This document shows, piece after piece, positions 1-8,413 of a stretch of DNA of 64,000 bases; position 1 is the stretch's first letter, and every line of letters starts with the position of its first letter. The notes below the pieces were generated by a model, which had not been told where the DNA came from, did no database searches, and saw nothing but the letters and a program-made list of their open reading frames with translations. Source of the DNA: Flavobacterium algicola. GTDB taxonomy: Bacteria > Bacteroidota > Bacteroidia > Flavobacteriales > Flavobacteriaceae. The position numbers and the translations under genes are program-made. The DNA is taken from the NCBI RefSeq assembly GCF_022399565.1, contig NZ_JAJTUT010000001.1:310001-374000 (forward strand), read 5' to 3'.

Positions 1-154
1 TTTGCACTGCTTCCAAATATTCCTCATTTTCTTCTTTCATTAGATTATAACGAAGAATTTTCTTTTCCTGAGAAAGATTAGCAATCGGGAATTCACTGTG
101 TCCTATTTTGAAAGCGGTATGAAATTCTTTAACTGACTCTAACTGTTTTTGCAT
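1..154 (-). CDS. MazG-like nucleotide pyrophosphohydrolase family protein (partial)
   Basis: This is the N-terminal end of a minus-strand gene; the rest lies left of the window. Its ATG is the complement of 152-154. The 51 visible residues begin MQKQLESVKEFHTAF and include KIGHSEFP and LMKEENEEYLEA. The combination of an early V-x-x-F-H-x-x-F segment with an E-E-N-x-E-Y-x-E-A helix is what I know from the small all-alpha NTP pyrophosphohydrolase (MazG/HisE-like) proteins of flavobacteria, where the acidic helix binds Mg2+. The family call rests on this short stretch and on memory of the family. Catalysis cannot be judged from the fragment. Confidence 0.55.
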   Translation of the reverse strand, partial: MQKQLESVKEFHTAFKIGHSEFPIANLSQEKKILRYNLMKEENEEYLEAVQ

Positions 155-233
155 AATATTTAACTAAGAATTGAATAAGCAAATTAGCAACAAATTCTAT
201 ACAATTGCGTACTTTTACAAAAAAATTACAACT

Positions 234-422
234 ATGTTTAGTTCAGGACAATTAGTATTTGCCGTTTGTTTTTTTGTTGCTTTTGTAATCGCAGCGATCT
301 ACTCTTACCGAAAAGATTTAGCATTGCATAAAATTTACTATAAAGGTAATTACAAAGTACTTATTGGTTTTCTTACCTTTATCGGACTACTTTTTGTTAT
401 AAAAGTATATTTTAAAAGGTAA
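234..422 (+). CDS. small two-helix membrane protein, unknown function
   Basis: A 62-residue protein starting MFSSGQLVF. A longer reading from a TTG at 171 is possible, but the ATG at 234 puts the first hydrophobic helix right at the N-terminus and gives a compact protein. Residues 6-23 (LVFAVCFFVAFVIAAIYS) form one membrane segment and about 43-58 (VLIGFLTFIGLLFVIKVY) a second. A basic loop (YRKDLALHKIYYKGNYK) lies between them, so both termini should face the same side. I do not recognise a named family. A strong hairpin follows it, so it is probably a single-gene unit. Confidence 0.6.
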   Translation: MFSSGQLVFAVCFFVAFVIAAIYSYRKDLALHKIYYKGNYKVLIGFLTFIGLLFVIKVYFKR

Positions 423-452
423 AATCTTTATTCTAAAATCTTTTACGCATCA

Positions 453-509
453 TTAAATCAATAGCCTGCATATTTTAAATTAAAAATATGCAGGCTATCG
501 TTTGATTTA
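453..509. terminator. bidirectional terminator hairpin
   Basis: Near-perfect inverted repeat: a 16-bp core 461-476 / 483-498 (ATAGCCTGCATATTTT and its complement), extended by TTAAATCA / TGATTTAA outside it. It lies between the ends of two convergent genes, so it can end transcription from both sides. Confidence 0.8.
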
Positions 510-520
510 AAACCCTTATC

Positions 521-1396
521 TTATCCTTTTAGTTGTTCTCGGTACATTGCAAAATTCATTTTTACTTTGTCATCAAGTTCTGGCTCTTTTATATCAGTGT
601 ACTTTTTCATCTCTTCCCAAATAATTTTTGCCACAATATAACGAGCCATATCTTTATCATCAGAAGGTATTATGTACCAGGGTGCATCTTCTTTCGCAGT
701 CTTATTAATCGCTTCCTCATAAAACTGCATGTATTCTTCCCAATGTTCTCTTTCCTTTAAATCTCCTGGCGAAAATTTCCAGTGATGCTCTTCGTTTTCT
801 AATCTTCGTAGTAAACGTTTTCTTTGCTCCTCTTTGCTCATGTGAAAAAAGAATTTTAAGACAATTGTTCCATTCTGGACGATGTGTTTTTCAAAGTTAT
901 TAATTTGCGTCATTCGATCTTCCCAAAATTGTGGCGTTATATCATCGACACTTTCGATTCCTGGTAAATTTTCATTTAAGATGTATTCTGGATGCACACG
1001 AGTTACCAATACATTTTCATAATGTGTTCTATTAAAAATAGCAAACTTACCTTTCTCTGGTAGTGCAATATAATGGCGCCATAAGTAATCGTGCTCCAAT
1101 TCAGTCGAATTGGGCGTTTTAAAACTATGCACCACCACTCCTCTAGCATTAAATTCTTTGAAAACCTCTCTTATCAAACTATCCTTTCCACTGGTATCCA
1201 TTCCTTGCAAGCAAATCAATACTCCGTAGCGATTGTGTGCATACATAATATCCTGCAGCTCACTTAGCTTCTCCCGTACATCATCTAACTTATCTTCCTT
1301 ATCATCTTCACTCGCTTTATTGTTTAGATCGGTAGGTAGCTCTTGCAATCGTATTGGGGCGGTAACTTTAAAGTCTTTTGGGTCTATTGATTTCAT
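521..1396 (-). CDS. polyphosphate kinase 2 family (PPK2)
   Basis: A 291-residue protein of the PPK2 family, which moves phosphate between inorganic polyphosphate and nucleotides. The Walker A-like loop is GMDTSGKDS (about residues 65-73). The family's Walker B/lid segment appears as FNRTHYENVLVTRVHPE (about 121-137), next to the basic lid KEEQRKRLLRRLENEEHHWKFS. Its length matches the one-domain class (about 270-300 residues), not the duplicated two-domain class. The pair-specific preference (ADP/GDP or AMP as acceptor) cannot be read safely from the sequence. It stands alone between a hairpin on its 3' side and a hairpin following yajC on the other. Confidence 0.9.
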   Translation of the reverse strand: MKSIDPKDFKVTAPIRLQELPTDLNNKASEDDKEDKLDDVREKLSELQDIMYAHNRYGVLICLQGMDTSGKDSLIREVFKEFNARGVVVHSFKTPNSTELEHDYLWRHYIALPEKGKFAIFNRTHYENVLVTRVHPEYILNENLPGIESVDDITPQFWEDRMTQINNFEKHIVQNGTIVLKFFFHMSKEEQRKRLLRRLENEEHHWKFSPGDLKEREHWEEYMQFYEEAINKTAKEDAPWYIIPSDDKDMARYIVAKIIWEEMKKYTDIKEPELDDKVKMNFAMYREQLKG

Positions 1397-1498
1397 TCTA
1401 TATAATTTATTGATTCTAGTAAATATAATAATTTTTCAGGAGTACAATTTTACGACTTATTAATTATTGTAAAATTATAGTCAATAAAGCTAAAACAA

Positions 1499-1531
1499 AA
1501 AAGAGGCTGTCCTATTAAGAACAGCCTCTTT
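1499..1531 (-). terminator. terminator after yajC
   Basis: Inverted repeat AAAGAGGCTGT / ACAGCCTCTTT with a 10-nt loop. Read on the minus strand it is followed by a T-run, just after the yajC stop. Confidence 0.8.
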
Positions 1532-1552
1532 GCTTGACCTCAGTAGTAGAGA

Positions 1553-1828
1553 TTATTTTTTTGCTAATGATGCACTCATTTCCATAGAAATAGCAGAACG
1601 CTCCATTTTCAATTTACCAGACATTGTTTCAACCACAACAGTAGTTTCTCCAAGTTCTGATACTCTTCCGTGTAGACCGCTTTTAGTGATGATTTTATCA
1701 CCTACTTTTAAAGTACTTTCAAATGCTTTTTCTTGTTTAGCTTTCTTTTGTTGTGGTCTAATCATAAAGAAATAGATTACCACAAACATTAATAAAAAAG
1801 GAGCAAATTGATTCAATTGTTGTAACAT
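1553..1828 (-). CDS. yajC: preprotein translocase subunit YajC
   Basis: A 91-residue single-pass inner-membrane protein that associates with SecDF and the SecYEG translocon. The pattern is diagnostic: a hydrophobic helix (APFLLMFVVIYFFMIRPQQKKAK, about residues 9-31) ending in the YajC signature FMIRPQQKK. After it comes a small cytoplasmic beta-domain with KVGDKIITKSGLHGRV, where the family has GDxVxTxGGxxGxV. It lies 28 nt downstream of nusB on the same strand, a pairing common in Bacteroidota, so the two are probably cotranscribed and end at the hairpin at 1499-1531. Confidence 0.95.
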   Translation of the reverse strand: MLQQLNQFAPFLLMFVVIYFFMIRPQQKKAKQEKAFESTLKVGDKIITKSGLHGRVSELGETTVVVETMSGKLKMERSAISMEMSASLAKK

Positions 1829-1856
1829 GATTTTTATTTTTAAAAATTAATATAAA

Positions 1857-2801
1857 TTACATTAAACCGCGACCGGTTTTCATTAACGTTTTATTTGTCG
1901 TCATTTCTTTTACCAAGTTATCAAGAATACCATTGATAAACAAACTACTTTTTGGTGTAGAATATTCCTTTGCTAATTCTAAATACTCATTCAAAGTTAC
2001 CTTTACAGGAATAGAAGGGAATTTCATAAACTCGCAGATTGCCATTTTCAAAATTATGGTATCCAATTCTGCAATTCGATCACTATCCCAATTTGGTGTT
2101 TTATCAGCAAATTGTTTTGCAAGTTCTTTTTCATTTAAGACTGTTTTTCTAAACAAATCCTTTGCAAAATCCTTATCCTCCGTATCTTTATATACTTTAG
2201 GCACTCTAAAGTTATCATCTTCGATTGGCTGCAATCCTTTCAATTGCTTACTAATTAAAGTATTTACCAAAGGAATATCGTCAATCCATGTCAATTTATC
2301 ATCTTCTAGATGCTCATATAATTTCTCGTTAGGAGCAATTACATTTACAAATAAATCAACAATAAGTTGTTTATCTTCCTCAAAAGATTGTTTTGGGTTA
2401 TTCATATAATCGATATAATATTGACTTGCTTTTACAGCTGTCAGCAATAACGTTATATAATCACCGTTTAAATACCAAGAATCAATTTTACGCGTTTCCA
2501 TACCAATACTTAGCGAATTATTTTCTGCTAAGATTTGAAAAACAGCATTATTGATAAATTTATTGTTGGGATTTCTTTCGGCAGAAGTTGCCAAGTGTTT
2601 CAAACTTGATTTATGCAAAAATTCAGATTCTTTTTTACAAATTTCCATTAATGAGGAAACCATGGTAAGATATAAATCCTGAATACTGTCTATACTGAAA
2701 AAAAGAAATTTCTCTTCTTTCTCTAGATTATCAGAACCATTTTGATGCATCGCATAAATGGATTGCATTACTTTGACGCGAATGTGCCTTCTGTTTACCA
2801 C
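1857..2801 (-). CDS. nusB: transcription antitermination factor NusB
   Basis: A 314-residue NusB-type protein. NusB binds boxA RNA with NusE (S10) in antitermination of rRNA transcription. The N-terminus MVNRRHIRVKVMQSIYAM matches the family's RRxxRxxAxQxLY start. The C-terminal NusB core carries DRIAELDTIILKMAICEFMKFPSIPVKVTLNEYLELAKEYSTPKSSLFINGILDNL (about 240-297), with the conserved NEYxELAKxY...FxNGxLD pattern. It is about twice the length of E. coli NusB because of a middle insertion, which is normal in Bacteroidota. A TACTTTTG -7 box lies just upstream; yajC follows in the same unit. Confidence 0.92.
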   Translation of the reverse strand: MVNRRHIRVKVMQSIYAMHQNGSDNLEKEEKFLFFSIDSIQDLYLTMVSSLMEICKKESEFLHKSSLKHLATSAERNPNNKFINNAVFQILAENNSLSIGMETRKIDSWYLNGDYITLLLTAVKASQYYIDYMNNPKQSFEEDKQLIVDLFVNVIAPNEKLYEHLEDDKLTWIDDIPLVNTLISKQLKGLQPIEDDNFRVPKVYKDTEDKDFAKDLFRKTVLNEKELAKQFADKTPNWDSDRIAELDTIILKMAICEFMKFPSIPVKVTLNEYLELAKEYSTPKSSLFINGILDNLVKEMTTNKTLMKTGRGLM

Positions 2802-2829
2802 CTTGTAAGAACTTTTAATTATTAGACCG

Positions 2830-2837
2830 CAAAAGTA
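2830..2837 (-). promoter_or_regulatory. candidate -7 box for nusB-yajC
   Basis: Read on the minus strand the bases are TACTTTTG, a match to the Bacteroidota -7 element TAnnTTTG, 29 nt before the nusB ATG. No clear TTG sits at the ideal -33 spacing, so this is a half-site call. Confidence 0.4.
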
Positions 2838-3241
2838 GTTATTCCTTTTTTAAAATAAAATTTAAATCTCAAAAAAGTAGCAAAACAGTAATTTCAAGAT
2901 AAAGATCTGGAGCACAGTATATAAATTTAACAACTCTCCTCCTGCTCTACACAGTATCTTTTTTTATTATATATCGTTACTCTCCACAAATAAAAGGATA
3001 TTTGCTGCGATCAGGACTAGGTGAGAAAAAATTAGAATACAAGGTACTATTTCAGAAAAAAACTGTAGCATATCTACGCAGATATATTCAAATTAAAATA
3101 TGAAAATTCGAAGACATTGATAATTAATCACTTTTATAATAATAAAAGTAACTGTATTTTCTTACCATATCATATTATTTAGTAAGTTTAATTATTATTT
3201 AACCGAATTAAAATTAAACCTATTTACAAAAAATCACATCC
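2838..3241. other. intergenic region without recognised content
   Basis: About 400 nt between divergent genes, very AT-rich. I see no ORF with family features, no tRNA and no strong hairpin. It presumably carries the promoter of the lipoprotein gene at 3242, but no TAnnTTTG box stands out close to that gene. Confidence 0.5.
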
Positions 3242-3667
3242 ATGTCAAAACAATTATTACTTGCTCTTACAGTGGCATCGGCAATCTCGAGTTGTTCCTC
3301 CAAATTAAATCAAATAAAAAATGATAAGAGAGAAGGAAAATGGATTACGACAGACACTTTTGCGACTATTTATACTTCAAAAGGCCGATTTCAAAACGGA
3401 ACCGAAAAAGGCAAATGGAAATACTATGATGATGATAAGCTGGTCAAGATGGAAAAGTATCGTAAAGATATATGCAAAACCACCTATTATTATCCTAACG
3501 GTAAAATTCGAAAAGAAGGCAAAACTAAGTTTGAAAGTGATTCTATCGAAAACCACTGGTACTATATCGGAAAATGGTCTTTTTACAAAGAAAATGGTAA
3601 ACTGGACTCCATAGCTATTTATAAAAAAGAAAATACAACCGATATTCCGATAAATTCAACCGATTAA
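3242..3667 (+). CDS. MORN-variant repeat lipoprotein
   Basis: A 141-residue predicted lipoprotein. The signal sequence MSKQLLLALTVASAISSC ends in a lipobox-like ISSC at residue 18, so it should be lipidated and exported. The mature part has three repeats of the G-K-W/x-x-Y-Y/F-x-x-x-G/K-K type: GKWKYYDDDKLVKMEKY, TTYYYPNGKIRKEGK and GKWSFYKENGKLDSIAIY. These resemble the MORN-2/YwqK-type repeats common in Bacteroidota surface and antitoxin-like proteins. It is flanked by a divergent nusB and a convergent sulfurtransferase, so it is probably monocistronic. No specific function can be assigned. Confidence 0.7.
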   Translation: MSKQLLLALTVASAISSCSSKLNQIKNDKREGKWITTDTFATIYTSKGRFQNGTEKGKWKYYDDDKLVKMEKYRKDICKTTYYYPNGKIRKEGKTKFESDSIENHWYYIGKWSFYKENGKLDSIAIYKKENTTDIPINSTD

Positions 3668-3690
3668 AAAAAGATTTTAATTTTGCGTTA

Positions 3691-4542
3691 TTATAACTCA
3701 GTACCAATAATTTTATCATTGCGAGACCATTCACTCCAGGAACCCACATACAAATTAGGTATTGTCAGACCCGCATAATCCATAGCTAATAAAGTGTGGC
3801 AGGCTGTAACACCCGATCCGCAGTGAACAGTGACATTTTCAGGCTTTCTATTCCCTATTAAATCTTGGTATTTTTCTTTTAACTGGCTTGGTGGCAAAAA
3901 TAAATTGTCCTCATTTAAATTCATCGAAAAAGGCACATTAACTGCACCTGGAATATGTCCAGCAATTAGATCGATTGGTTCGCTTTCTCCTCGATAACGG
4001 TAATTTTCGCGAACGTCAATAACTAGGTAATTTTCATCTTCTGAGTTTTTCGCTATATCATCAATCGCTACTGTTCCTAGTTGCCAATTTGTGAAAGGAT
4101 AGTTACTTACTCGTACCGGCTGGACGATTTCATTATTAGCTGAAAATCCAATTTTTTCTGCCGCCTGCATTCCCCCATCTAACACTTGCACTTTTTGATG
4201 TCCTATCGCTCTAAGCATCCACCAAAATCTCGCTGCTGCATTCGCTCCATTTTTGTCGTCATAAACAATAACTTGAGTACTAGGAGTTATACCTATCGTC
4301 CCTAGTAATCTAGCAAAATCTTCAATTTCAGGCAAGGGATGCCTGCCTCCGTTTGCAAAATCTTCCTTAATCTCGGATAATTGACTATTTAGATCTAGAA
4401 ACAATGCATTATCCAAATGCTTTTCATCATACAAGGTTTTTGCATTAGGGCCTGTAGTCACAGCAACCAATACGAAGTTTTCATGATTATGTAGTGCTAA
4501 TAATTCAGAAGCCTGAATCAAGGGTACAATTCTATTTTCCAT
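3691..4542 (-). CDS. rhodanese-type sulfurtransferase (thiosulfate/3-mercaptopyruvate)
   Basis: A 283-residue, two-domain rhodanese. The N-terminal inactive domain contains YDDKNGANAARFWWMLRAIGH and LDGGMQAA, typical of the 3-mercaptopyruvate/thiosulfate sulfurtransferase group. The C-terminal domain carries the active loop HCGSGVTACHTLLAM (about residues 239-253), with the catalytic Cys in CGSGVTA, the version typical of 3-mercaptopyruvate sulfurtransferases. DVRENYRYRGESEPID and GHIPGAVNVPF are the usual second-domain landmarks. No signal peptide is visible, so it is probably cytoplasmic. The real donor substrate needs biochemistry. Confidence 0.9.
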   Translation of the reverse strand: MENRIVPLIQASELLALHNHENFVLVAVTTGPNAKTLYDEKHLDNALFLDLNSQLSEIKEDFANGGRHPLPEIEDFARLLGTIGITPSTQVIVYDDKNGANAAARFWWMLRAIGHQKVQVLDGGMQAAEKIGFSANNEIVQPVRVSNYPFTNWQLGTVAIDDIAKNSEDENYLVIDVRENYRYRGESEPIDLIAGHIPGAVNVPFSMNLNEDNLFLPPSQLKEKYQDLIGNRKPENVTVHCGSGVTACHTLLAMDYAGLTIPNLYVGSWSEWSRNDKIIGTEL

Positions 4543-4830
4543 GTAGATGTTTTGTTTTAAAATCTAATATACAAAATAGAAGGTTTAAAAAAGGAATGAA
4601 AAGAAAAAAGTATTAACATCAATTGCAGTGACTATTTCGAGTTAAAAAAAGAAATTTTGAAGGAAAGATTGACAGAAGTGAACATATAAAAATTAGTATT
4701 ACATATTATCTACAACACTTTTATCTACTAATTATACTGCATTTACCTGCGAGCTGAAAGAAGCCCTTTATAAAGTCAATTTTACAAAGGAATACAACTT
4801 TAGTTTAACAAATATTTGTCTTTAATCTTT

Positions 4831-4838
4831 TATCTTTG
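4831..4838 (+). promoter_or_regulatory. candidate -7 box upstream of ABC exporter
   Basis: TATCTTTG matches TAnnTTTG exactly and lies 64 nt before the chosen ATG at 4903. The nearest TTTG upstream (4815-4818) is only 12 nt away, so the -33 element is unclear. The rest of the 360-nt gap 4543-4902 shows nothing recognisable. Confidence 0.4.
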
Positions 4839-4902
4839 CTAATTGAATCGGTTTTATTGTAAACCCATTTATATAGTAAAACCCTTTAGCTGTCGCTTAA
4901 CC

Positions 4903-6663
4903 ATGAAAGAATTAGGTTATTTAAATAAATATTTTTCTAAATACAAATACCGTTTTTTATTGGGTATTTTGTTCACCATAGTCGCTCAAATTTTCATGCT
5001 GTTTACACCCAAATTAATTAGTCAATCATTTGAGGCAATTGAAAATTTTTCAAAAGACAAATCAATATCAAACGAAATGATTCAAAGTGAGTTAATCAAT
5101 AACATCTTATTGATTATCGGTACTACAATTATTGCTGGATTTTTGACTTTTTTAATGCGCCAAACATTAATTGTAATGTCGCGTCATGTTGAATTCGACT
5201 TAAAGAATGAAGTTTTTAAACAATATGAGAATCTCTCTCAGAACTTTTATAAAAAAAACAGGACTGGGGATTTAATGAACCGCATTAGCGAGGATGTATC
5301 GAAAGTACGCATGTATGTAGGCCCAGCCGTAATGTACACGATTAATACCCTTATTCGTTTTGCAATCGTAATACTGTATATGTATAATGTATCACCCTTA
5401 CTTACATTATATACGTTACTACCGCTGCCCCTACTTTCCTATGCTATTTTTAAGTTGAGCTCAGAGATTAACAAACGCAGTACCACTTTTCAGCAATATT
5501 TATCAAAAGTTTCGAGTTTTACACAAGAAATATTCTCAGGTTTAAGAGTTATAAAGGCCTATTCTTTAGAAAACCAGCACCAAGATAATATGGTGGGCTT
5601 GGCGCATGAAAGTAAAAGTAAAAGTTTGGATTTAGCACGAGTACAGTCATTGTTTGGACCATTAATGATGGCCTTAATTGGAATAAGTAACTTAGTAGTT
5701 ATTTATTTTGGAGGACTAATGTATATAGAAGGTACTATAAAAAGTATTGGTACCATAGCAGAGTTTATCTTGTATGTAAATATGTTGACTTGGCCAGTCG
5801 CTTCCTTAGGATGGGTTTCATCTATGGTACAGGAAGCAGAAGCTTCTCAAAAAAGATTAAATGAATTTTTGAAAATTGAACCAGAAATAACAAATACAAA
5901 CCCTGAGCATTCCAAAGTAGACGGAACTATTGTATTTGATAATGTGAGCTATACTTATGAGGATACTAAAATTAAAGCTCTTAAAAACATCAGCTTTACA
6001 ATCAAAAAAGGAGAAACTCTAGCGATATTAGGGAAAACAGGTTCTGGAAAATCCACGATATTATCTCTGATATCGAGAATTTACGATGTTAGCTCAGGTA
6101 CTATAATAGTTGACGGACAAGAAATCAGCCGATTAAATTTATATGATCTGCGAAATAGTATTGGAATCGTACCCCAAGATGCTTTCTTATTTTCAGATTC
6201 GATAAAAAATAATATCAAATTTGGTAAAGAAGATGCTACTGATGAGGAAGTAATTCAAGCTGCAAAAAATGCTGTAGTACACAAAAATATTATAGGCTTT
6301 AAAAAGCAGTATGAAACTGTTTTGGGTGAACGCGGAATTACATTATCTGGAGGACAAAAACAGCGTGTTTCCATTGCGAGAGCCATTATAAAAAATCCAC
6401 CAATTTTACTTTTTGATGACTGTCTTTCAGCTGTTGACACAGAAACTGAAGAAGCTATTCTAAACAATCTTTTTGAAGTTTGCAAAGACAAGACTACTAT
6501 AATTGTAAGTCACAGAATTTCTTCTGCCAAAAATGCCGACCGAATCATTATTATAGATGAAGGTAAAATAATACAACAAGGTTCTCATAACCAGCTTATA
6601 AATGAGGAAGGATATTATGCTTCGCTGTATTTAAAGCAACTTTCAGAAAAAGAATTGCTTTAA
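4903..6663 (+). CDS. ABC transporter, fused membrane and ATPase domains (MsbA-like exporter)
   Basis: A 586-residue half-transporter starting MKELGYLNKYFSKYKYRF. A longer reading starts at TTG 4843, but it would run over the promoter-proximal DNA, so the ATG at 4903 is preferred. Residues 1-320 hold about six membrane helices of the type 1 exporter fold. The ATPase domain (about 345-575) has Walker A LGKTGSGKST, the Q-loop PQDAF, signature LSGGQKQR, Walker B ILLFDDC and the H-loop SHR. Walker B ends in FDDC: the usual catalytic Glu after the Asp is Asp here. It must work as a dimer. Substrate is unknown; lipid, peptide or drug export are all possible. Confidence 0.9.
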   Translation: MKELGYLNKYFSKYKYRFLLGILFTIVAQIFMLFTPKLISQSFEAIENFSKDKSISNEMIQSELINNILLIIGTTIIAGFLTFLMRQTLIVMSRHVEFDLKNEVFKQYENLSQNFYKKNRTGDLMNRISEDVSKVRMYVGPAVMYTINTLIRFAIVILYMYNVSPLLTLYTLLPLPLLSYAIFKLSSEINKRSTTFQQYLSKVSSFTQEIFSGLRVIKAYSLENQHQDNMVGLAHESKSKSLDLARVQSLFGPLMMALIGISNLVVIYFGGLMYIEGTIKSIGTIAEFILYVNMLTWPVASLGWVSSMVQEAEASQKRLNEFLKIEPEITNTNPEHSKVDGTIVFDNVSYTYEDTKIKALKNISFTIKKGETLAILGKTGSGKSTILSLISRIYDVSSGTIIVDGQEISRLNLYDLRNSIGIVPQDAFLFSDSIKNNIKFGKEDATDEEVIQAAKNAVVHKNIIGFKKQYETVLGERGITLSGGQKQRVSIARAIIKNPPILLFDDCLSAVDTETEEAILNNLFEVCKDKTTIIVSHRISSAKNADRIIIIDEGKIIQQGSHNQLINEEGYYASLYLKQLSEKELL

Positions 6664-6734
6664 TTGTTGTTTAATAACTATTTTTTTAAGATTTTTGATT
6701 ACGATTTAATAACCATAAATTGTTAGAAAGGATT

Positions 6735-7121
6735 ATGAGAGAAAATGATATACTAGAAAAAGAAGAAATTTTTTCTAAAGTTTTACGTGCGGGAAGAAGG
6801 ACTTATTTTTTTGATGTGAGAGCTACCAAAGCAGATGATTACTATATAACAATTACTGAGAGTAAAAAGTTTACAGAAGAAGATGGCTCATTTCACTTCA
6901 AAAAACATAAAATCTACTTATATAAAGAAGACTTTACCGCTTTCTCTGAAATTCTGGAAGAAATGACATCCTACGTACTGAACCACAAAGGCGAAGAAGT
7001 TATCTCTGAAAGACACCAAAAAGATTTTAAAAAAGAATATAGTACAGAAAGAGTCGTAATGAGCGAAGCCGCTATACCACACACTTCTAGTTTTACAAAT
7101 ATTGAATTTGATGATATTTAA
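6735..7121 (+). CDS. DUF3276 / PUR-family nucleic-acid-binding protein
   Basis: A 128-residue protein starting MRENDILEKEEIFSKV; a TTG 15 nt earlier is an unlikely alternative start. The core RAGRRTYFFDVRATKADDYYITITESKK followed by HKIYLYKEDFTAFSEIL is the PUR-repeat pattern (DUF3276) found across Bacteroidota and in the Borrelia nucleic-acid-binding protein BpuR. The protein is expected to bind single-stranded DNA or RNA in the cytoplasm; no target is known from the sequence. The tail (residues 85-128) is polar and probably disordered. It follows the ABC exporter by 71 nt and ends at a clear terminator. Confidence 0.85.
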   Translation: MRENDILEKEEIFSKVLRAGRRTYFFDVRATKADDYYITITESKKFTEEDGSFHFKKHKIYLYKEDFTAFSEILEEMTSYVLNHKGEEVISERHQKDFKKEYSTERVVMSEAAIPHTSSFTNIEFDDI

Positions 7122-7155
7122 TCATTTTCGACTATAGTAGAATTATCATAAAAAT

Positions 7156-7185
7156 GAGCTCGATATTGTATCGGGCTCTTTTTGT
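7156..7185 (+). terminator. terminator after the PUR-family gene
   Basis: Stem GAGCTCGATA / TATCGGGCTC with a 3-nt loop (one G-T pair), followed by TTTTTG. Confidence 0.85.
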
Positions 7186-7370
7186 TTTTACTAGTTCCAT
7201 TTGAATAACATATTTATTCAACTTAAAAATTTTAGAAATAGCAGCATACCACTTATCAATTGTGCACTGCCTAGCCCTATTTTAACATAATAACAACAAA
7301 GGTAATTGTGTGAAACAGTCAAAAACTTTTAAATTGCAAAAAATTAAAAATTTCATATAAAAACAACACT

Positions 7371-8255
7371 ATGAACACAGATTTCTTCTACAAAATCGTA
7401 CATAAGTACGGAGATTTATATGCCGAAAAAATCATCGCTTGGCTAATGTCGAGCGGTATCAAGGTGCTATTTATTATAATTGTATCTATTATCATTCATA
7501 AAGTACTCACCAGTTTTATCGCAAAAGCTGTTCGTATTGCCATTCGACCTGAAAAGCATCAATCAAAAGATTCTGAAGAGAAAAGAGAAAATACGTTAAT
7601 TCAGATTTTCACCACTACATCCAAAATTGCCATTATAACTATTAGTTTGTTAATGATCTTAAGTGAATTTGGAATCGAAATTGCACCAATTATCGCTGCA
7701 GCAGGAATCGTAGGTTTGGCTTTTGGTTTTGGAGGACAATACCTTATACGAGATGTAATTACAGGTCTTTTTATCATTCTAGAGAACCAATATCGCATTG
7801 GTGATGTTGTAAAATTTGACACATTGAGTGGCGCTGTTGAAGACATAAGCTTACGAAAAACAACTTTAAGAGATATGGACGGAACTGTACATCATATTCC
7901 ACATGGAGAAATTAAAACGGTGTCTAATCTATCAAAAGACTTTTCCAAAGTTAATCTTGATATGGGCGTAGGATATAGTACTAATTTAGACCACCTTATT
8001 AAGGTTATTAATGAAGTTGGAGAAGAACTTGCTCAAACTTCTCCTTTTAAAGAGTCAATTTTGAAAGCGCCACAATTCTTGCGCGTAAATGATTTTGCAG
8101 ACTCTTCAATCGTCGTTAAAATAGTAGGTGAAACATTAGCTAGTAAACAGTGGGAAGTTACCGGTGAGCTTAGAAAAAGACTTAAAATCGCATTTGATAA
8201 GGAAGGAATTGAAATTCCATTTCCACAACTAGTCGTTCATCAACCAGAAAAATAA
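7371..8255 (+). CDS. small-conductance mechanosensitive channel (MscS family)
   Basis: A 294-residue MscS-type channel, which opens under membrane tension to release solutes on hypo-osmotic shock. There are three membrane helices: about 23-47 (AWLMSSGIKVLFIIIVSIIIHKV), 80-98 (IAIITISLLMILSEFGIEI) and the pore helix in IIAAAGIVGLAFGFGGQYLIRDVITGLFIILENQ. The glycine/alanine-rich AGIVGLAFGFGGQ is the family's pore-helix signature. After it come the beta domain (YRIGDVVKFDTLSGAVEDISLRKTTLRDMDG...HHIPHGEI) and an alpha/beta vestibule domain. It lies between two hairpins, so it is its own unit. Confidence 0.93.
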   Translation: MNTDFFYKIVHKYGDLYAEKIIAWLMSSGIKVLFIIIVSIIIHKVLTSFIAKAVRIAIRPEKHQSKDSEEKRENTLIQIFTTTSKIAIITISLLMILSEFGIEIAPIIAAAGIVGLAFGFGGQYLIRDVITGLFIILENQYRIGDVVKFDTLSGAVEDISLRKTTLRDMDGTVHHIPHGEIKTVSNLSKDFSKVNLDMGVGYSTNLDHLIKVINEVGEELAQTSPFKESILKAPQFLRVNDFADSSIVVKIVGETLASKQWEVTGELRKRLKIAFDKEGIEIPFPQLVVHQPEK

Positions 8256-8259
8256 TATC

Positions 8260-8294
8260 AAAGCTTTGTTCTTATCGGACAAAGCTTTTTTTTT
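8260..8294 (+). terminator. terminator after mscS-like gene
   Basis: Stem AAAGCTTTGT / ACAAAGCTTT around a 9-nt loop, followed by six more T, 5 nt after the stop codon. Confidence 0.88.
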
Positions 8295-8377
8295 GCCTTG
8301 TATGCTAGTTGTCCAAAATTAACAAAGACTTGAATTCACTTTATAATTAAATCATGAAATGGTAGGTTAGTATTTCT

Positions 8378-8385
8378 TATTTTTG
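8378..8385 (+). promoter_or_regulatory. candidate -7 box for hydrolase gene
   Basis: TATTTTTG fits TAnnTTTG, 28 nt before the ATG at 8414. No clear -33 TTG at ideal spacing. Confidence 0.35.
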
Positions 8386-8413
8386 TTAAAAATGTATTTT
8401 TAATTATCACTTT

